The translations under genes were made by a program, and so were the position numbers. This document shows positions 50,095 through 58,562 of a stretch of DNA of 64,000 nucleotides, piece after piece; positions within the stretch are counted from its first letter, which is position 1; every line of letters begins with the position of its first letter. The DNA comes from DASQFQ01 sp963811595 (GTDB taxonomy: Bacteria; Actinomycetota; Thermoleophilia; Solirubrobacterales; Solirubrobacteraceae). Location of the stretch: the NCBI GenBank assembly GCA_963811595.1, contig CAWERW010000002.1, forward strand, positions 1 through 64,000, in the 5' to 3' direction. The notes beneath the pieces were generated by a model. That model was not told the DNA's origin. It saw only the letters and a list, made by a program, of their open reading frames with translations, and ran no database searches.

Positions 50095-51086
50095 GAGGCC
50101 GTCGACACCCCGGCCTCCTCCTCGATCTTGGCGATCGAGCCCTTTTCGACGTCGAACAGCTCGTCGTTGACCTTCGACCAGCCGCCGAGGTCATCGATCG
50201 TGAAGAGACCCGACGGCTCGGGGAACTTCGACTTGTTCGCGGCGAGGACGTCCTCGTTGACCGGGCGGTAGCCCCAGTCGACGAACTTCTCCTGGCCCGG
50301 CTTGGAGAGCACGTAGTCGAGGAACTTCTGCGCGGCGGGGTCGGCGTCCTCGGTCGTCGCGATGTCGATGTCGATCTTGATCGTGTCGTCCGGGATCACG
50401 TAGTCGAGCTCCTCGCCCTTCTTGCGGGCGGTCGTCGCCTCGTACTCGTAGGAGAGCAGCACGTCGCCGGTGCCCGAGGTGAACGTCTGCAGCGCCTCGC
50501 GGCCCGACTTGTCCTGGACCTTGACGTTCTCGGTGATCAGCGTCCGGACGTAGTCGAGGTCCTTCGCGCCGTACGCGGCGAGCAGGTTCCACTTGGCGGC
50601 GCCCGACGTGAACGGGTTCGGGGTCAGGACCTCCACGCCCGGCTTGATCAGGTCGTCCCAGGTCTTGATGTTCTTCGGGTTGCCCTTGCGGACGATGAAG
50701 GAGACGACGGAGGTCGTGACGAGACCCTTGTTCGGCGTGGCGTTCCAGTCCTCCGCCACGAGGCCGGCGTCGACGAGCCGCGTCATGTCGGGCTCGATCG
50801 AGAACGACACGACGTCGGCCTTGAGCCCGGCCTCGACGGCGCGGCTCTGCTCGCCGGAGGCGCCGAACGAGGACTTGAAGCCCACGCCCTCGCCGTCGCC
50901 GGTCTTCTGGAACGCGGGGATGATCTCGTCGTAGACGACCTGCGGGGTCGAGTAGGCGACCAGCGAGAGCTGCTTCGAGCCCTTGGATGAATCGGAGCCG
51001 CCGCTGGAGTCGGACGCGCCGCCGCAGGCGGTCGCGGTCAGCAGGATGGCGAGGAGCAGGCCGGAGAGCGCACGAGTTCTGGTCAT
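50091..51086 (-). CDS. cysP: Sulfate/thiosulfate-binding lipoprotein
   Basis: 331 residues. The signal peptide ends in a lipobox with Cys21 (LLTATAC), so it is a lipoprotein on the outer face of the membrane. After a Ser/Gly linker the substrate-binding fold begins SLVAYSTPQVVYDEIIPAF. It includes SSFGASGEQSRAV and YEYEATTARKKGEELDYVIPDD, matching the Sbp/CysP family. It is the first gene of cysPTWA. A dyad-containing promoter lies in the 45 bases upstream. Confidence 0.94.
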   Translation of the reverse strand: MTRTRALSGLLLAILLTATACGGASDSSGGSDSSKGSKQLSLVAYSTPQVVYDEIIPAFQKTGDGEGVGFKSSFGASGEQSRAVEAGLKADVVSFSIEPDMTRLVDAGLVAEDWNATPNKGLVTTSVVSFIVRKGNPKNIKTWDDLIKPGVEVLTPNPFTSGAAKWNLLAAYGAKDLDYVRTLITENVKVQDKSGREALQTFTSGTGDVLLSYEYEATTARKKGEELDYVIPDDTIKIDIDIATTEDADPAAQKFLDYVLSKPGQEKFVDWGYRPVNEDVLAANKSKFPEPSGLFTIDDLGGWSKVNDELFDVEKGSIAKIEEEAGVSTAS

Positions 51087-51099
51087 GCGCCCTACCCTA

Positions 51100-51130
51100 C
51101 CAAGTCAGTTGACAAGACTGGGAAACTTGG
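51100..51130. promoter_or_regulatory. Nested dyad upstream of cysPTWA (candidate Rrf2/CymR site)
   Basis: CCAAGT (51100-51105) and ACTTGG (51125-51130) are inverted 6-mers. Inside them CAGT (51106-51109) and ACTG (51117-51120) are also inverted, giving a nested palindrome in an AT-rich 45-base gap. It sits directly upstream of the binding-protein start. The linked cysteine-free Rrf2 regulator is the obvious candidate (inference). Confidence 0.55.
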
Positions 51131-51131
51131 G

Positions 51132-52049
51132 TTAGTCGCGCAACAGCAGGCAGGCCGCCTCGTGGGCGGGCTCACCGGCCGGGAAAAGCGGTGGATCCTC
51201 GGCGTCGCACGGCTCGAAGCGCTTCGGGCAGCGCGGGTGGAAGCGGCAGCCGCTCGGCACCGCCGCGGCGTCGGGCAGCTCGCCGGCGAGCGCGTGGCGC
51301 TGCTTGCGCGGCGGCACCGCGTCGACGAGCGCCTGCGTGTAGGGGTGCCCGGGCCGCTCGATCACGTCGCGCGCGTCGCCCATCTCGACCACCCGCCCGA
51401 GGTACATCACCGCGATCCGGTCGCACAGCTGCCAGGCGAGGCTGAGGTCGTGGGTGATGAACAGCAGCGCCAGCTCGCGCGCCCGCTGCAGCTCGAGCAG
51501 GACCTGGAGGATCTGCGAGCGCACGGAGACGTCGAGCATCGAGACCGGCTCGTCGCAGATGATCCCGGCGGGCTCGAGCACGAGCGTGGCCGCGATCGAG
51601 ACGCGCTGGCGCTGGCCGCCGGAGAGCTCGTGCGGGTAGCGCTCGAGAAAGCGCCCCGGCGCCAGCCCGACGTCCTCGAGCGACTGCCGTACGCGCGCGT
51701 CGTGCTCACCGCGGCCCACGCCGGTGACCACGAGCGGCTCGGCCACGATCTCGCGCACGCGCCGGCGCGGGTTCAGCGTCTGGTACGGGTCCTGGAAGAT
51801 CATCTGGACCGTGCGCCGCAGCGCCCGCAGCTCGGCCTTGCCGGCCACCTCCGCCCCGTCGGCCAGCACGCTGCCGTCGTCCGCCGGCACCAGCCCCAGC
51901 AGCGCGCGCGCCAGCGTCGACTTGCCGCAGCCCGACTCGCCCACCACGCCGAGGATCTCCCCGCGCCGCCATTCGAGCGAGACGCCGTCGAGCGCGCGCG
52001 CCGCGCCGTAGCGGACCGCGAGGTCGCGCGCCTCCATGAGCGGGGTCAT
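51132..52049 (-). CDS. Peptide ABC transporter ATP-binding protein (OppF/DppF-like)
   Basis: 305 residues from ATG 52049; ATG 52037 is an alternative. Walker A is GESGCGKST, signature LSGGQRQRVSIA, Walker B IICDEPVSMLD and switch THDLSLA. The C-terminal cysteine-rich oligopeptide-transport extension (CRFHPRCPKRFEPC) identifies the peptide-import branch. It overlaps the OppD-like gene as ATGA and is the last gene of a long peptide operon. Confidence 0.92.
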   Translation of the reverse strand: MTPLMEARDLAVRYGAARALDGVSLEWRRGEILGVVGESGCGKSTLARALLGLVPADDGSVLADGAEVAGKAELRALRRTVQMIFQDPYQTLNPRRRVREIVAEPLVVTGVGRGEHDARVRQSLEDVGLAPGRFLERYPHELSGGQRQRVSIAATLVLEPAGIICDEPVSMLDVSVRSQILQVLLELQRARELALLFITHDLSLAWQLCDRIAVMYLGRVVEMGDARDVIERPGHPYTQALVDAVPPRKQRHALAGELPDAAAVPSGCRFHPRCPKRFEPCDAEDPPLFPAGEPAHEAACLLLRD

Positions 52050-53050
52050 CCGGGCTCCTCCGCCACGGCGACGGGCTCGGGCCAGCGCTCCCACGGCGCG
52101 AAGTGGCAGGCCGCCGACTGCCCCGGCGCGACCTCGCGCAGCGGCGGCGCCTGCTCGCAGACCTCGGCGGCGTAGGGGCAGCGCGGGCGGAACGCGCAGC
52201 CCGAGGGCGCCTCGGCCGGGTCGGGCGGGCCGCCGGGGATCGGGGTCGCGAGCTCGCGGCTGCCGCCGATCACGGGCAGCGACTCGAGCAGGCGCTTCGT
52301 GTACGGGTGCTGGGGCGCCGAGAACACCTGATCGACCGGCCCTGTCTCGACGATCCGCCCGGCGTACATGACCGCGATCCGGTCGCACGTCTCGGCCAGC
52401 ACCGACAGGTCGTGGCTGATCAGGATCAGCGCGAGGCCGAGCTCCGCCCGCAGGCCCTCGAGCAGCTCGAGGATCTGGGCCTGCATGACCACGTCGAGCG
52501 CGGTCGTCGGCTCGTCGGCGATCACCAGCGACGGCCGGCAGGCGAGCGCGAGCGCGATCATCACGCGCTGGCGCTGGCCGCCGGAGAGCTGGTGCGCGTA
52601 GGCGCGCCCGGCGCGCTCGGGCAGGCCGACGGTCGCCAGCAGCTCCTTCACGCGCGCCTTCAGCCCGGCGGGCTTCGCGTCCCGCTCGTGCAGGCGGATC
52701 GCGGAGACGATCTGGCGCTCGACGCGCTGGACGGGGTCGAGCGCGTTCATCGCGCCCTGGAAGACGAGCGAGACGTGGCGCCAGCGCACGAGCTGCATGC
52801 CGCGCTCGGTCCGGCGGTCGATGTTGATCGGCTCCTCGGCGCCCGGCGGGCGCAGCGCGATCGCCCCCTCCTGCTTGAGCGCGGGCGGGAGCAGCTTCAT
52901 CAGCGACAGCGCGGTCGTGCTCTTGCCGCAGCCCGACTCGCCCGCCAGCCCGAGCGCCTCGCCCGGCGCCAGCGTCAGGTCGACGGCGTCGACGATCACG
53001 TCGCCGCGATGCCGGACGGTGAGCCCGGTGACCTCGAGCAGCGCGCTCAT
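52046..53050 (-). CDS. Peptide ABC transporter ATP-binding protein (OppD/DppD-like)
   Basis: 334 residues. Walker A GESGCGKSTTALS, signature LSGGQRQRVMIALAL, Walker B VIADEPTTALD, switch SHDLSVLA. The C-terminal CAFRPRCPYAAEVC is the peptide-transporter cysteine cluster. It forms the ATPase heterodimer with the OppF-like subunit. It overlaps both neighbours as ATGA. Confidence 0.92.
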   Translation of the reverse strand: MSALLEVTGLTVRHRGDVIVDAVDLTLAPGEALGLAGESGCGKSTTALSLMKLLPPALKQEGAIALRPPGAEEPINIDRRTERGMQLVRWRHVSLVFQGAMNALDPVQRVERQIVSAIRLHERDAKPAGLKARVKELLATVGLPERAGRAYAHQLSGGQRQRVMIALALACRPSLVIADEPTTALDVVMQAQILELLEGLRAELGLALILISHDLSVLAETCDRIAVMYAGRIVETGPVDQVFSAPQHPYTKRLLESLPVIGGSRELATPIPGGPPDPAEAPSGCAFRPRCPYAAEVCEQAPPLREVAPGQSAACHFAPWERWPEPVAVAEEPG

Positions 53051-53889
53051 CGCTGGTCTCGCAGCCGCGGGTTGACGACCTCTTCGAACTGGTAGCCCAG
53101 CAGCGCCACCGCGAACACGAGCGTCGTGATGCAGAGCCCGGGCGGCACCATGTACCACCACGCGCCCGCGCTCGGCGCGCCGGACTCGAAGCCCGCCTCG
53201 AGCATCGTGCCCCACGAGATCGAGTTCGGGTCGCCGAGCCCGAGGAAGGCGAGCCCCGCCTCGGCGAGGATCGCGACCGCCACGATCAGCACCGTGTTGG
53301 CGAAGATCAGCGGCAGCGTGTTGGGGAGGATGTGGGTGCGGATGATGTAGGCGTCCGTCGCGCCCAGCGCCCGCGCCCGCTCGACGAAGGCACGCTCCTT
53401 CAGCGTCAGCACCTGCGCGCGCACGATCCGCCCCGTGCCGGCCCAGCTCGTCAGCCCGATCACGAGGATCAGCACCGTCAGCGACGGGTCGAGCAGGCGC
53501 GCGAGCACGACCATCAGCGGCAGCGTCGGGATGACGAGGAACCAGTTCTCGAAGGCGTCGAAGATGCGGTCGGTCCAGCCGCCGAAGTAGCCGCCGATCA
53601 GCCCCACCGCCGCGCCGAGCACGGCCGAGATGACGGCCGCGGCGAAGCCGACGACCATCGACACGCGCGCGCCGACCATCAGCTGGGAGAGCACGTCCGA
53701 GCCCGCCTCGGTGGTGCCGAGCGGGTGCGCCGCCGACGGCCCCTCGAGCACGTCGGTGCTCGACGCCAGCGGATCCTCCGGCGCGAGGACCGAGCCGAAG
53801 ACGGCGAGGAACACGAACAGCCCGAGCACGGCGACGCCGAACAGCCCGCGCTTGGTGCCGAACAGCAGCTGTCGCGCCTCGGCATTCAT
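53047..53889 (-). CDS. Peptide ABC transporter permease (OppC/DppC-like)
   Basis: 280 residues with an N-terminal helix and five more. The OppC-like motifs are HPLGTTEAGSDVLSQLMVGARVS near the N-terminus and the coupling loop KERAFVERARALGATDAYIIRTHILPN. It forms the membrane channel with the OppB-like subunit. It overlaps both neighbours by ATGA. Confidence 0.93.
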   Translation of the reverse strand: MNAEARQLLFGTKRGLFGVAVLGLFVFLAVFGSVLAPEDPLASSTDVLEGPSAAHPLGTTEAGSDVLSQLMVGARVSMVVGFAAAVISAVLGAAVGLIGGYFGGWTDRIFDAFENWFLVIPTLPLMVVLARLLDPSLTVLILVIGLTSWAGTGRIVRAQVLTLKERAFVERARALGATDAYIIRTHILPNTLPLIFANTVLIVAVAILAEAGLAFLGLGDPNSISWGTMLEAGFESGAPSAGAWWYMVPPGLCITTLVFAVALLGYQFEEVVNPRLRDQR

Positions 53890-54854
53890 GCCGATTTCAC
53901 TCTCGGATCGAGCACGAAGTAGAGGGCGTCGGCGATCAGGTTCGCCACGATCACCGCGACCGAGAAGACCAGGAACGTGCCCTGCAGGACCGGGAAGTCC
54001 TTGTCGTTGATGGCGTTGTAGGTGAGCTCGCCCAGCCCCGGCCAGGAGAAGATCGTCTCGATCGTGATCACCCCGCCGGCGACCGCGCCGAACTGCAGCG
54101 CCGCCAGCGTGACCAGCGGCAGCAGCGCGTTCGGCACGGCGTGCTTGCGCACGACGCGGTTCCACGGCATCCCGGTCGCCCGCTTGACGGTCACGAAGTC
54201 CTCGGTGAGGACGTCGACCATCGACGAGCGCATGATCACGAAGTACTGCCCGAGCAGCATCAGCGTGAGCGCGGTCACCGGCAGCACCATGTGCTCGGCC
54301 ACGTCCGCCGCCTCGGCGAAGAACGAGTCGAACTCCGCTCCCGGCGTCACCTGCTGCCCGGCCGGGAAGATCGGGATGGCGACGGCGAACAGCAGGATCA
54401 GGAGGATCCCGATCCAGTACTCGGGCGCGGCGTAGGTGAACAGGCTGAAGCCGAGCAGCCCGTCGTCGGCGGCAGTGCCGCGCCGCGTGGCGGCGATCAC
54501 CCCCAGCCACGTGCCGAGCACGGTGGCGATCAGCGTCCCGGTCCCGACCAGCAGCACCGTCCACGGGATCGCCTCGCGGAGCTCGTCGGCGACGTCCCGG
54601 CGCGAGCGCTGGCTGACGCCCAGGTCGAGCTTCACCGTGTCCTGCGCGTAGTCGGCGAACTGCCCGAGGATCGGCTTGTCGAGCCCGTAGTAGGCGCGCA
54701 GCTTCTGGATCTCCTCCGCGTCGGCCCGCGGCAGCCGCGCGAGCTGGGCGGTCGGATCGCCCATGATCCGGAACAGGAAGAAGTTGAACACCAGCACGAA
54801 GGCCAGCGTCAACAAGGCGGCAAGCGCCTTCCCCCCGATCCAGCGCATGCGCAC
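53886..54854 (-). CDS. Peptide ABC transporter permease (OppB/DppB-like)
   Basis: 322 residues; GTG 54854 or ATG two codons later. The N-terminal helix is followed by the GDPTAQ... LRAYYGLDKPILGQFADY motif of OppB/DppB. The coupling loop TEDFVTVKRATGMPWNRVVRKHAVPNALLPL is diagnostic. It lies 9 bases from the substrate-binding protein gene and overlaps oppC-like as ATGA. Confidence 0.93.
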   Translation of the reverse strand: MRMRWIGGKALAALLTLAFVLVFNFFLFRIMGDPTAQLARLPRADAEEIQKLRAYYGLDKPILGQFADYAQDTVKLDLGVSQRSRRDVADELREAIPWTVLLVGTGTLIATVLGTWLGVIAATRRGTAADDGLLGFSLFTYAAPEYWIGILLILLFAVAIPIFPAGQQVTPGAEFDSFFAEAADVAEHMVLPVTALTLMLLGQYFVIMRSSMVDVLTEDFVTVKRATGMPWNRVVRKHAVPNALLPLVTLAALQFGAVAGGVITIETIFSWPGLGELTYNAINDKDFPVLQGTFLVFSVAVIVANLIADALYFVLDPRVKSA

Positions 54855-54863
54855 GGCGGCCGC

Positions 54864-56666
54864 CTACTGCTCGAGCTCGACGGCCTCCTGGCCGGCGCGC
54901 CGCCGCCGCAGGAGCATCACCACGACGCCGATCACGAGCGCCGCGCCGAGCCCGATCAGCACGTAGACGAGGCCGCTCGTGCCGCCGTCGTCACCGCCGC
55001 CGGCGCCTGCCGCGGCGCTCGCGGGCTTCAGCTCGAGGAACGAGCCGTAGCCGACCTGGTCGCACGTGATGTCCCCGTCGGACGCCGGGCAGACGCGCTT
55101 CGGCTTGGCGAGCTTGTCCGTGCGGTAGGCCTGCAGGGCGGAGTCGACGGTCAGCACGATGTAGGGCAGGTCGCGCTGGCTGATGTCGATCATCTGCTTG
55201 ACGATCGCCTTGCGCTTCTCCACGTCGAACTCGCCCGACTGCTGGTCGTAGAGGCGGTCGTACTCGGGGTTGGAGTAGAACGCGTCCGAGGACCCGCCGA
55301 TCGCCTTCGTGGTGATGAGGTTGAGCAGCAGCCCCGGGTCGTAGGGATCGCCGCCCCAGCCCCAGATGAAGGTGTCGAAGTCCGGGGCCATCTTCTCGTC
55401 GACCTCGCGCGTCGTGATCTCCGTGAGCTTGTCCACGGAGACGACCTGGACCTTGAAGTCGACGCCGATCGGCTGCGTCATCTCACGCACGAGCCGGGCG
55501 GCCTGGATGTTGGACTGCGACTCGGAGCGCACGAACAGGTCGAACGACAGCCGCTGACCGCCCTTCTCGCGCACGCCGCCGTCGTCGGAGCGCTGCCAGC
55601 CGGCCTCGTCGAGCATCTGGTTGGCGCGGTCGACGTCGAGCGGGTAGTCCTCGGCCGGCTGCTCGTAGAACGCCTTGTAGTAGTCGGGCAGCAGCCCGTG
55701 GCCCTCGAACGCGGTGCCGCGCGACGCGATCTCGTTGACGCGCTTGCGGTCGATCGCGTAGGCGATCGCCTGACGCACGGCGCGGTCCTGGACGGCCGGG
55801 TTGAACTTCGCGTCCGGGCAGTTCTCCTCGTTGCAGAGGTTGAACGTGAGCTGGGTGAACGAGGGCGAGGTGGACTGGACGGCCTCGACGTCCTTCGCCT
55901 TGGCGAGGCGCGCGAACGTCGCCTGCTGCACCTCGGGCACGAGGTCGATCTCGCCGAGCGTGAGCGCGCGCTCGACCGCGTCGGTGTTGCCGTACTTGAT
56001 CCAGTGCAGCTCGTCGAACGCCGGCTTCTCGCCGCGGAAGTTCGGGTTGCGCGTCATGCGGATGAGGCGGCCGCGCTGCACCTCGCTGACGATCCACGGC
56101 CCGCTGCCGACCATCGGCGGCGTCGGCTTGAACGTGGTCGTGAGCTTCTTGACCGACTGCTTGCCCCACACGTGCTCGGGGAGGATGTAGGCGAACAGGC
56201 CGCCGACGATCCGCGCGTCCGGCTGCTTGGTCTTGATGATCACCGTCAGGTCGTCGGGCGTCTCGACCGAGGTGACGTTCTCGACGTAGCTCGGGAACAG
56301 CAGGCTGTTGGGCGCGAACGTCTCGAGGCTGTACTTGACGTCCTTCGAGGTGATCGGCTGCCCGTCGGACCACTTGTGGCCCTCGAAGAGCTTGAAGGTG
56401 ACGGTCTTCTTGTCGGAGGAGACCTCCCAGCTCTCGGCGATGCCCGGCACCGGGCCGAGGTCCTCGGGGCCGAAGTTGATGAGCAGGTCGTAGTTGATCG
56501 ACCAGATCCGGAAGTCCTCCTCGTCCTGGTCGACGAACGGGCTGAGGGTCTGCGGCTCCTGGGCCCAGCCCAGGCGCAGGATCTTCTTGCCCTCCTGTGC
56601 GGAGGCCGGCGCCGCGGCGACGAACGTGAACGCGATCGCCAGCGCGACGAGTGCCCTAACCCTCAT
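54864..56666 (-). CDS. Peptide-binding protein anchored by a C-terminal membrane helix
   Basis: 600 residues from ATG with GGAGAGGATC upstream. The signal peptide cleaves after AAPASAQ and there is no lipobox. The SBP_bac_5 fold follows (LRLGWAQEPQTLSPF, then KKTVTFKLFEGHKWSDGQPITSKDVKYS). The last ~35 residues form a hydrophobic helix (GLVYVLIGLGAALVIGVVVMLL) and a basic RRRRAG end. The receptor is therefore held by a C-terminal anchor instead of a lipid, unlike the sulfate-binding lipoprotein nearby. It overlaps the creatininase gene by 11 bases. Confidence 0.92.
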   Translation of the reverse strand: MRVRALVALAIAFTFVAAAPASAQEGKKILRLGWAQEPQTLSPFVDQDEEDFRIWSINYDLLINFGPEDLGPVPGIAESWEVSSDKKTVTFKLFEGHKWSDGQPITSKDVKYSLETFAPNSLLFPSYVENVTSVETPDDLTVIIKTKQPDARIVGGLFAYILPEHVWGKQSVKKLTTTFKPTPPMVGSGPWIVSEVQRGRLIRMTRNPNFRGEKPAFDELHWIKYGNTDAVERALTLGEIDLVPEVQQATFARLAKAKDVEAVQSTSPSFTQLTFNLCNEENCPDAKFNPAVQDRAVRQAIAYAIDRKRVNEIASRGTAFEGHGLLPDYYKAFYEQPAEDYPLDVDRANQMLDEAGWQRSDDGGVREKGGQRLSFDLFVRSESQSNIQAARLVREMTQPIGVDFKVQVVSVDKLTEITTREVDEKMAPDFDTFIWGWGGDPYDPGLLLNLITTKAIGGSSDAFYSNPEYDRLYDQQSGEFDVEKRKAIVKQMIDISQRDLPYIVLTVDSALQAYRTDKLAKPKRVCPASDGDITCDQVGYGSFLELKPASAAAGAGGGDDGGTSGLVYVLIGLGAALVIGVVVMLLRRRRAGQEAVELEQ

Positions 56667-57462
56667 GGTGATCCTCTCCAGGTAGCCGTCGTCGCCGCGC
56701 CATCTCGGCGATGAACGCACCTATCTCATCTACGGCGGCAGAGAGCAAGGCCTCGCCCTTCTCCCGAGTGGCCACAGTTGCGTCGCCCACCACGCCGCTC
56801 CGGCTAAGGCCCGACCAGTGGGGCCAGACCGAGAGCGGGCCGTCGGACCAGTCGAGCCACACGTGCTCGGAGTCCCACTCGGGGATCTCGCGCACCGCCT
56901 TGTCCATCTGCACGAGCTCCGGCTCGAGCGCCAGGTAGAGGCTCGTCTCGAGCTCGCAGGCGTGCGCCATGCCGCCCGGGACCTCGGAGTCGCGGACCTC
57001 GGCGATCACCTGCTTGCCGCGCTCGGACTGGAGGTAGAAGCACGATCCGCAGACCGCGTCGCGGTGCTCGAGTCCGATCAGGCGCGCCGCGATGTCGACC
57101 AGCGGCTGGTTCGAGCCGTGGCCGTTGACGATCAGGATGCGGTCGAAGCCGTGGTGGCAGAGCGAGCGGCCCTGGTCGAGCAGCGCCTCGACGAACACGT
57201 TCCAGCGCAGCGTGACGCTGCCGGGGAAGTCGAGGTGGTGCGGCGTGTAGCCGTGGACCTGGGTCGGGAACAGCAGCGCCCGGCCGCCGCTCGCCGCCAC
57301 CGCGCGCTCGCAGATCGCGCTCACGAGCCGCGCGTCGGTGTCGATCGGCAGGTGGTAGCCGTGGTCCTCGAGCGTCGCCGTGGGGATGACGACGACGAGG
57401 TCGTCGCGCTTGGCGAGCTCGCGCAGCTCGGGCCAGGTGTGCTCCTCGTAGCGCAGCCTCAC
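56656..57462 (-). CDS. Creatininase-family amidohydrolase
   Basis: 268 residues from GTG, overlapping the M20 stop as GTGA. Family metal motifs: TATLEDHGYHLPIDTD (canonical E-x-H-G-x-H and D), NGHGSNQP and CELETSLYLAL. Members hydrolyse creatinine or small cyclic and linear amides, and some act on peptide-derived compounds such as mycofactocin precursors. In this operon a role in trimming imported peptides or amides is likely (inference). Confidence 0.9.
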   Translation of the reverse strand: MRLRYEEHTWPELRELAKRDDLVVVIPTATLEDHGYHLPIDTDARLVSAICERAVAASGGRALLFPTQVHGYTPHHLDFPGSVTLRWNVFVEALLDQGRSLCHHGFDRILIVNGHGSNQPLVDIAARLIGLEHRDAVCGSCFYLQSERGKQVIAEVRDSEVPGGMAHACELETSLYLALEPELVQMDKAVREIPEWDSEHVWLDWSDGPLSVWPHWSGLSRSGVVGDATVATREKGEALLSAAVDEIGAFIAEMARRRRLPGEDHHEG

Positions 57463-58562
57463 GCCGCCGCCAGCTCCTCGACGGTGTCGTGGGCCATGTG
57501 CATGAAGCGCCGCAGGCCGTCGACCTCGCACCACTCATCGGGGCCGTGGGCGCCCGCCGAGCGGCCGAGCCCGCCGCTCGCGAACGGCGCGCCGTAGAGG
57601 AAGTAGGGGCCCCACCACGGCGCCTGGGCGGCGACCGCCGGCCGCGTGCCGAGCCGCTCCATGACACGCGCCATCGCCTGCACGGGCGGCGCGTCGAGCG
57701 GCGACGTGGAGGCGGGGTAGACGCCCTTGACGATCAGCTCGACGCCGGGCGGGATCAGCGCGCGCACGCGCTCCAGCAGCTCGTCGCCGCCGTCGTCGAA
57801 GCGCAGGTCGATGCCGGCCCGGGCGCTGCCGGGGACGACCGTCCTGCTGGTGTCCTCGGGCGTGCCCGCGACCATCCACGTGACGTTCGCGGCCGGGATC
57901 GCGTCCTGGAGCGCGATCAGCGCGCGCATGAGGTCCGAGGCGGGCGCGGGGACCGAGCCGATCAGCGACGAGTGCACGTCGACGCCGTCGCCCGCGCGCA
58001 GCTCGAGCTCGTGCAGGCCCTTGCAGCCCGCCACCACCGGCGCCGAGCCGTCCTCGCCCTCGTGCATGTCGAAGTCGAGCGCCCAGTCGGCGCGCAGCTC
58101 GTCGCGGTGCTCGGCGCAGAAGCGCGCGAGCCGCGGGCTGCCGAGCTCCTCCTCCCCGTCCATCAGCAGCACCTGGCGGCACGGGCTGTCCGCGCCGGCG
58201 AACGCGAGCAGGGAGCCCGCCAGCGCCGCCTTGGAGTTCGCGGCGCCGCGCGCGTAGATGCGCCCGCCGTCGATCGCGGCCGCGAACGGCTCGCGCGTCC
58301 AGCCCGCGCCGGGCGGCTGCACGTCGTACATGCCGTAGCGCAGGACGGTCGGGCCGGGGCCGTCGATGACGCCGATCACGGTCGGGCGCTTCTCCTCCGG
58401 CTCGGCGATCGTCGCGGTGCCGCCGGCCGCCTCGATCAGCTCGCAGACCGCGGCCGCGGTCGAGCGCAGGTCGCCGTCGTAGGCCGACACGGACGGGATG
58501 CGGAGGAACTCGCGGACGCGCTCGAGGTGGTCGCCGAAGTCGCGGTCGATGGCCGCGTTCAC
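57459..58562 (-). CDS. M20-family peptidase homologue lacking two standard zinc ligands
   Basis: 367 residues from GTG, overlapping the S66 stop as GTGA. The M20 fold is clear: YGMYDVQPPG, IYARGAANSKAALAGS, LLMDGEEELGSP, VDVHSSLIGSVPAP and GAHGPDEWCEVDGL. The usual GHYDVQP has Met in place of the first metal His, and the usual GAxDDKG has Asn in place of the bridging Asp. The EEE and the last His remain. It may use one metal, a different chemistry, or be a non-catalytic binding protein. The other operon members suggest peptide substrates. Confidence 0.88.
   Translation of the reverse strand: MNAAIDRDFGDHLERVREFLRIPSVSAYDGDLRSTAAAVCELIEAAGGTATIAEPEEKRPTVIGVIDGPGPTVLRYGMYDVQPPGAGWTREPFAAAIDGGRIYARGAANSKAALAGSLLAFAGADSPCRQVLLMDGEEELGSPRLARFCAEHRDELRADWALDFDMHEGEDGSAPVVAGCKGLHELELRAGDGVDVHSSLIGSVPAPASDLMRALIALQDAIPAANVTWMVAGTPEDTSRTVVPGSARAGIDLRFDDGGDELLERVRALIPPGVELIVKGVYPASTSPLDAPPVQAMARVMERLGTRPAVAAQAPWWGPYFLYGAPFASGGLGRSAGAHGPDEWCEVDGLRRFMHMAHDTVEELAAA

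Noticed and set aside
54141..56714. 857-codon plus-strand frame opposite the peptide-binding protein
   Set aside because: Antisense shadow with no motifs; the minus strand encodes complete, ordered family sequence.
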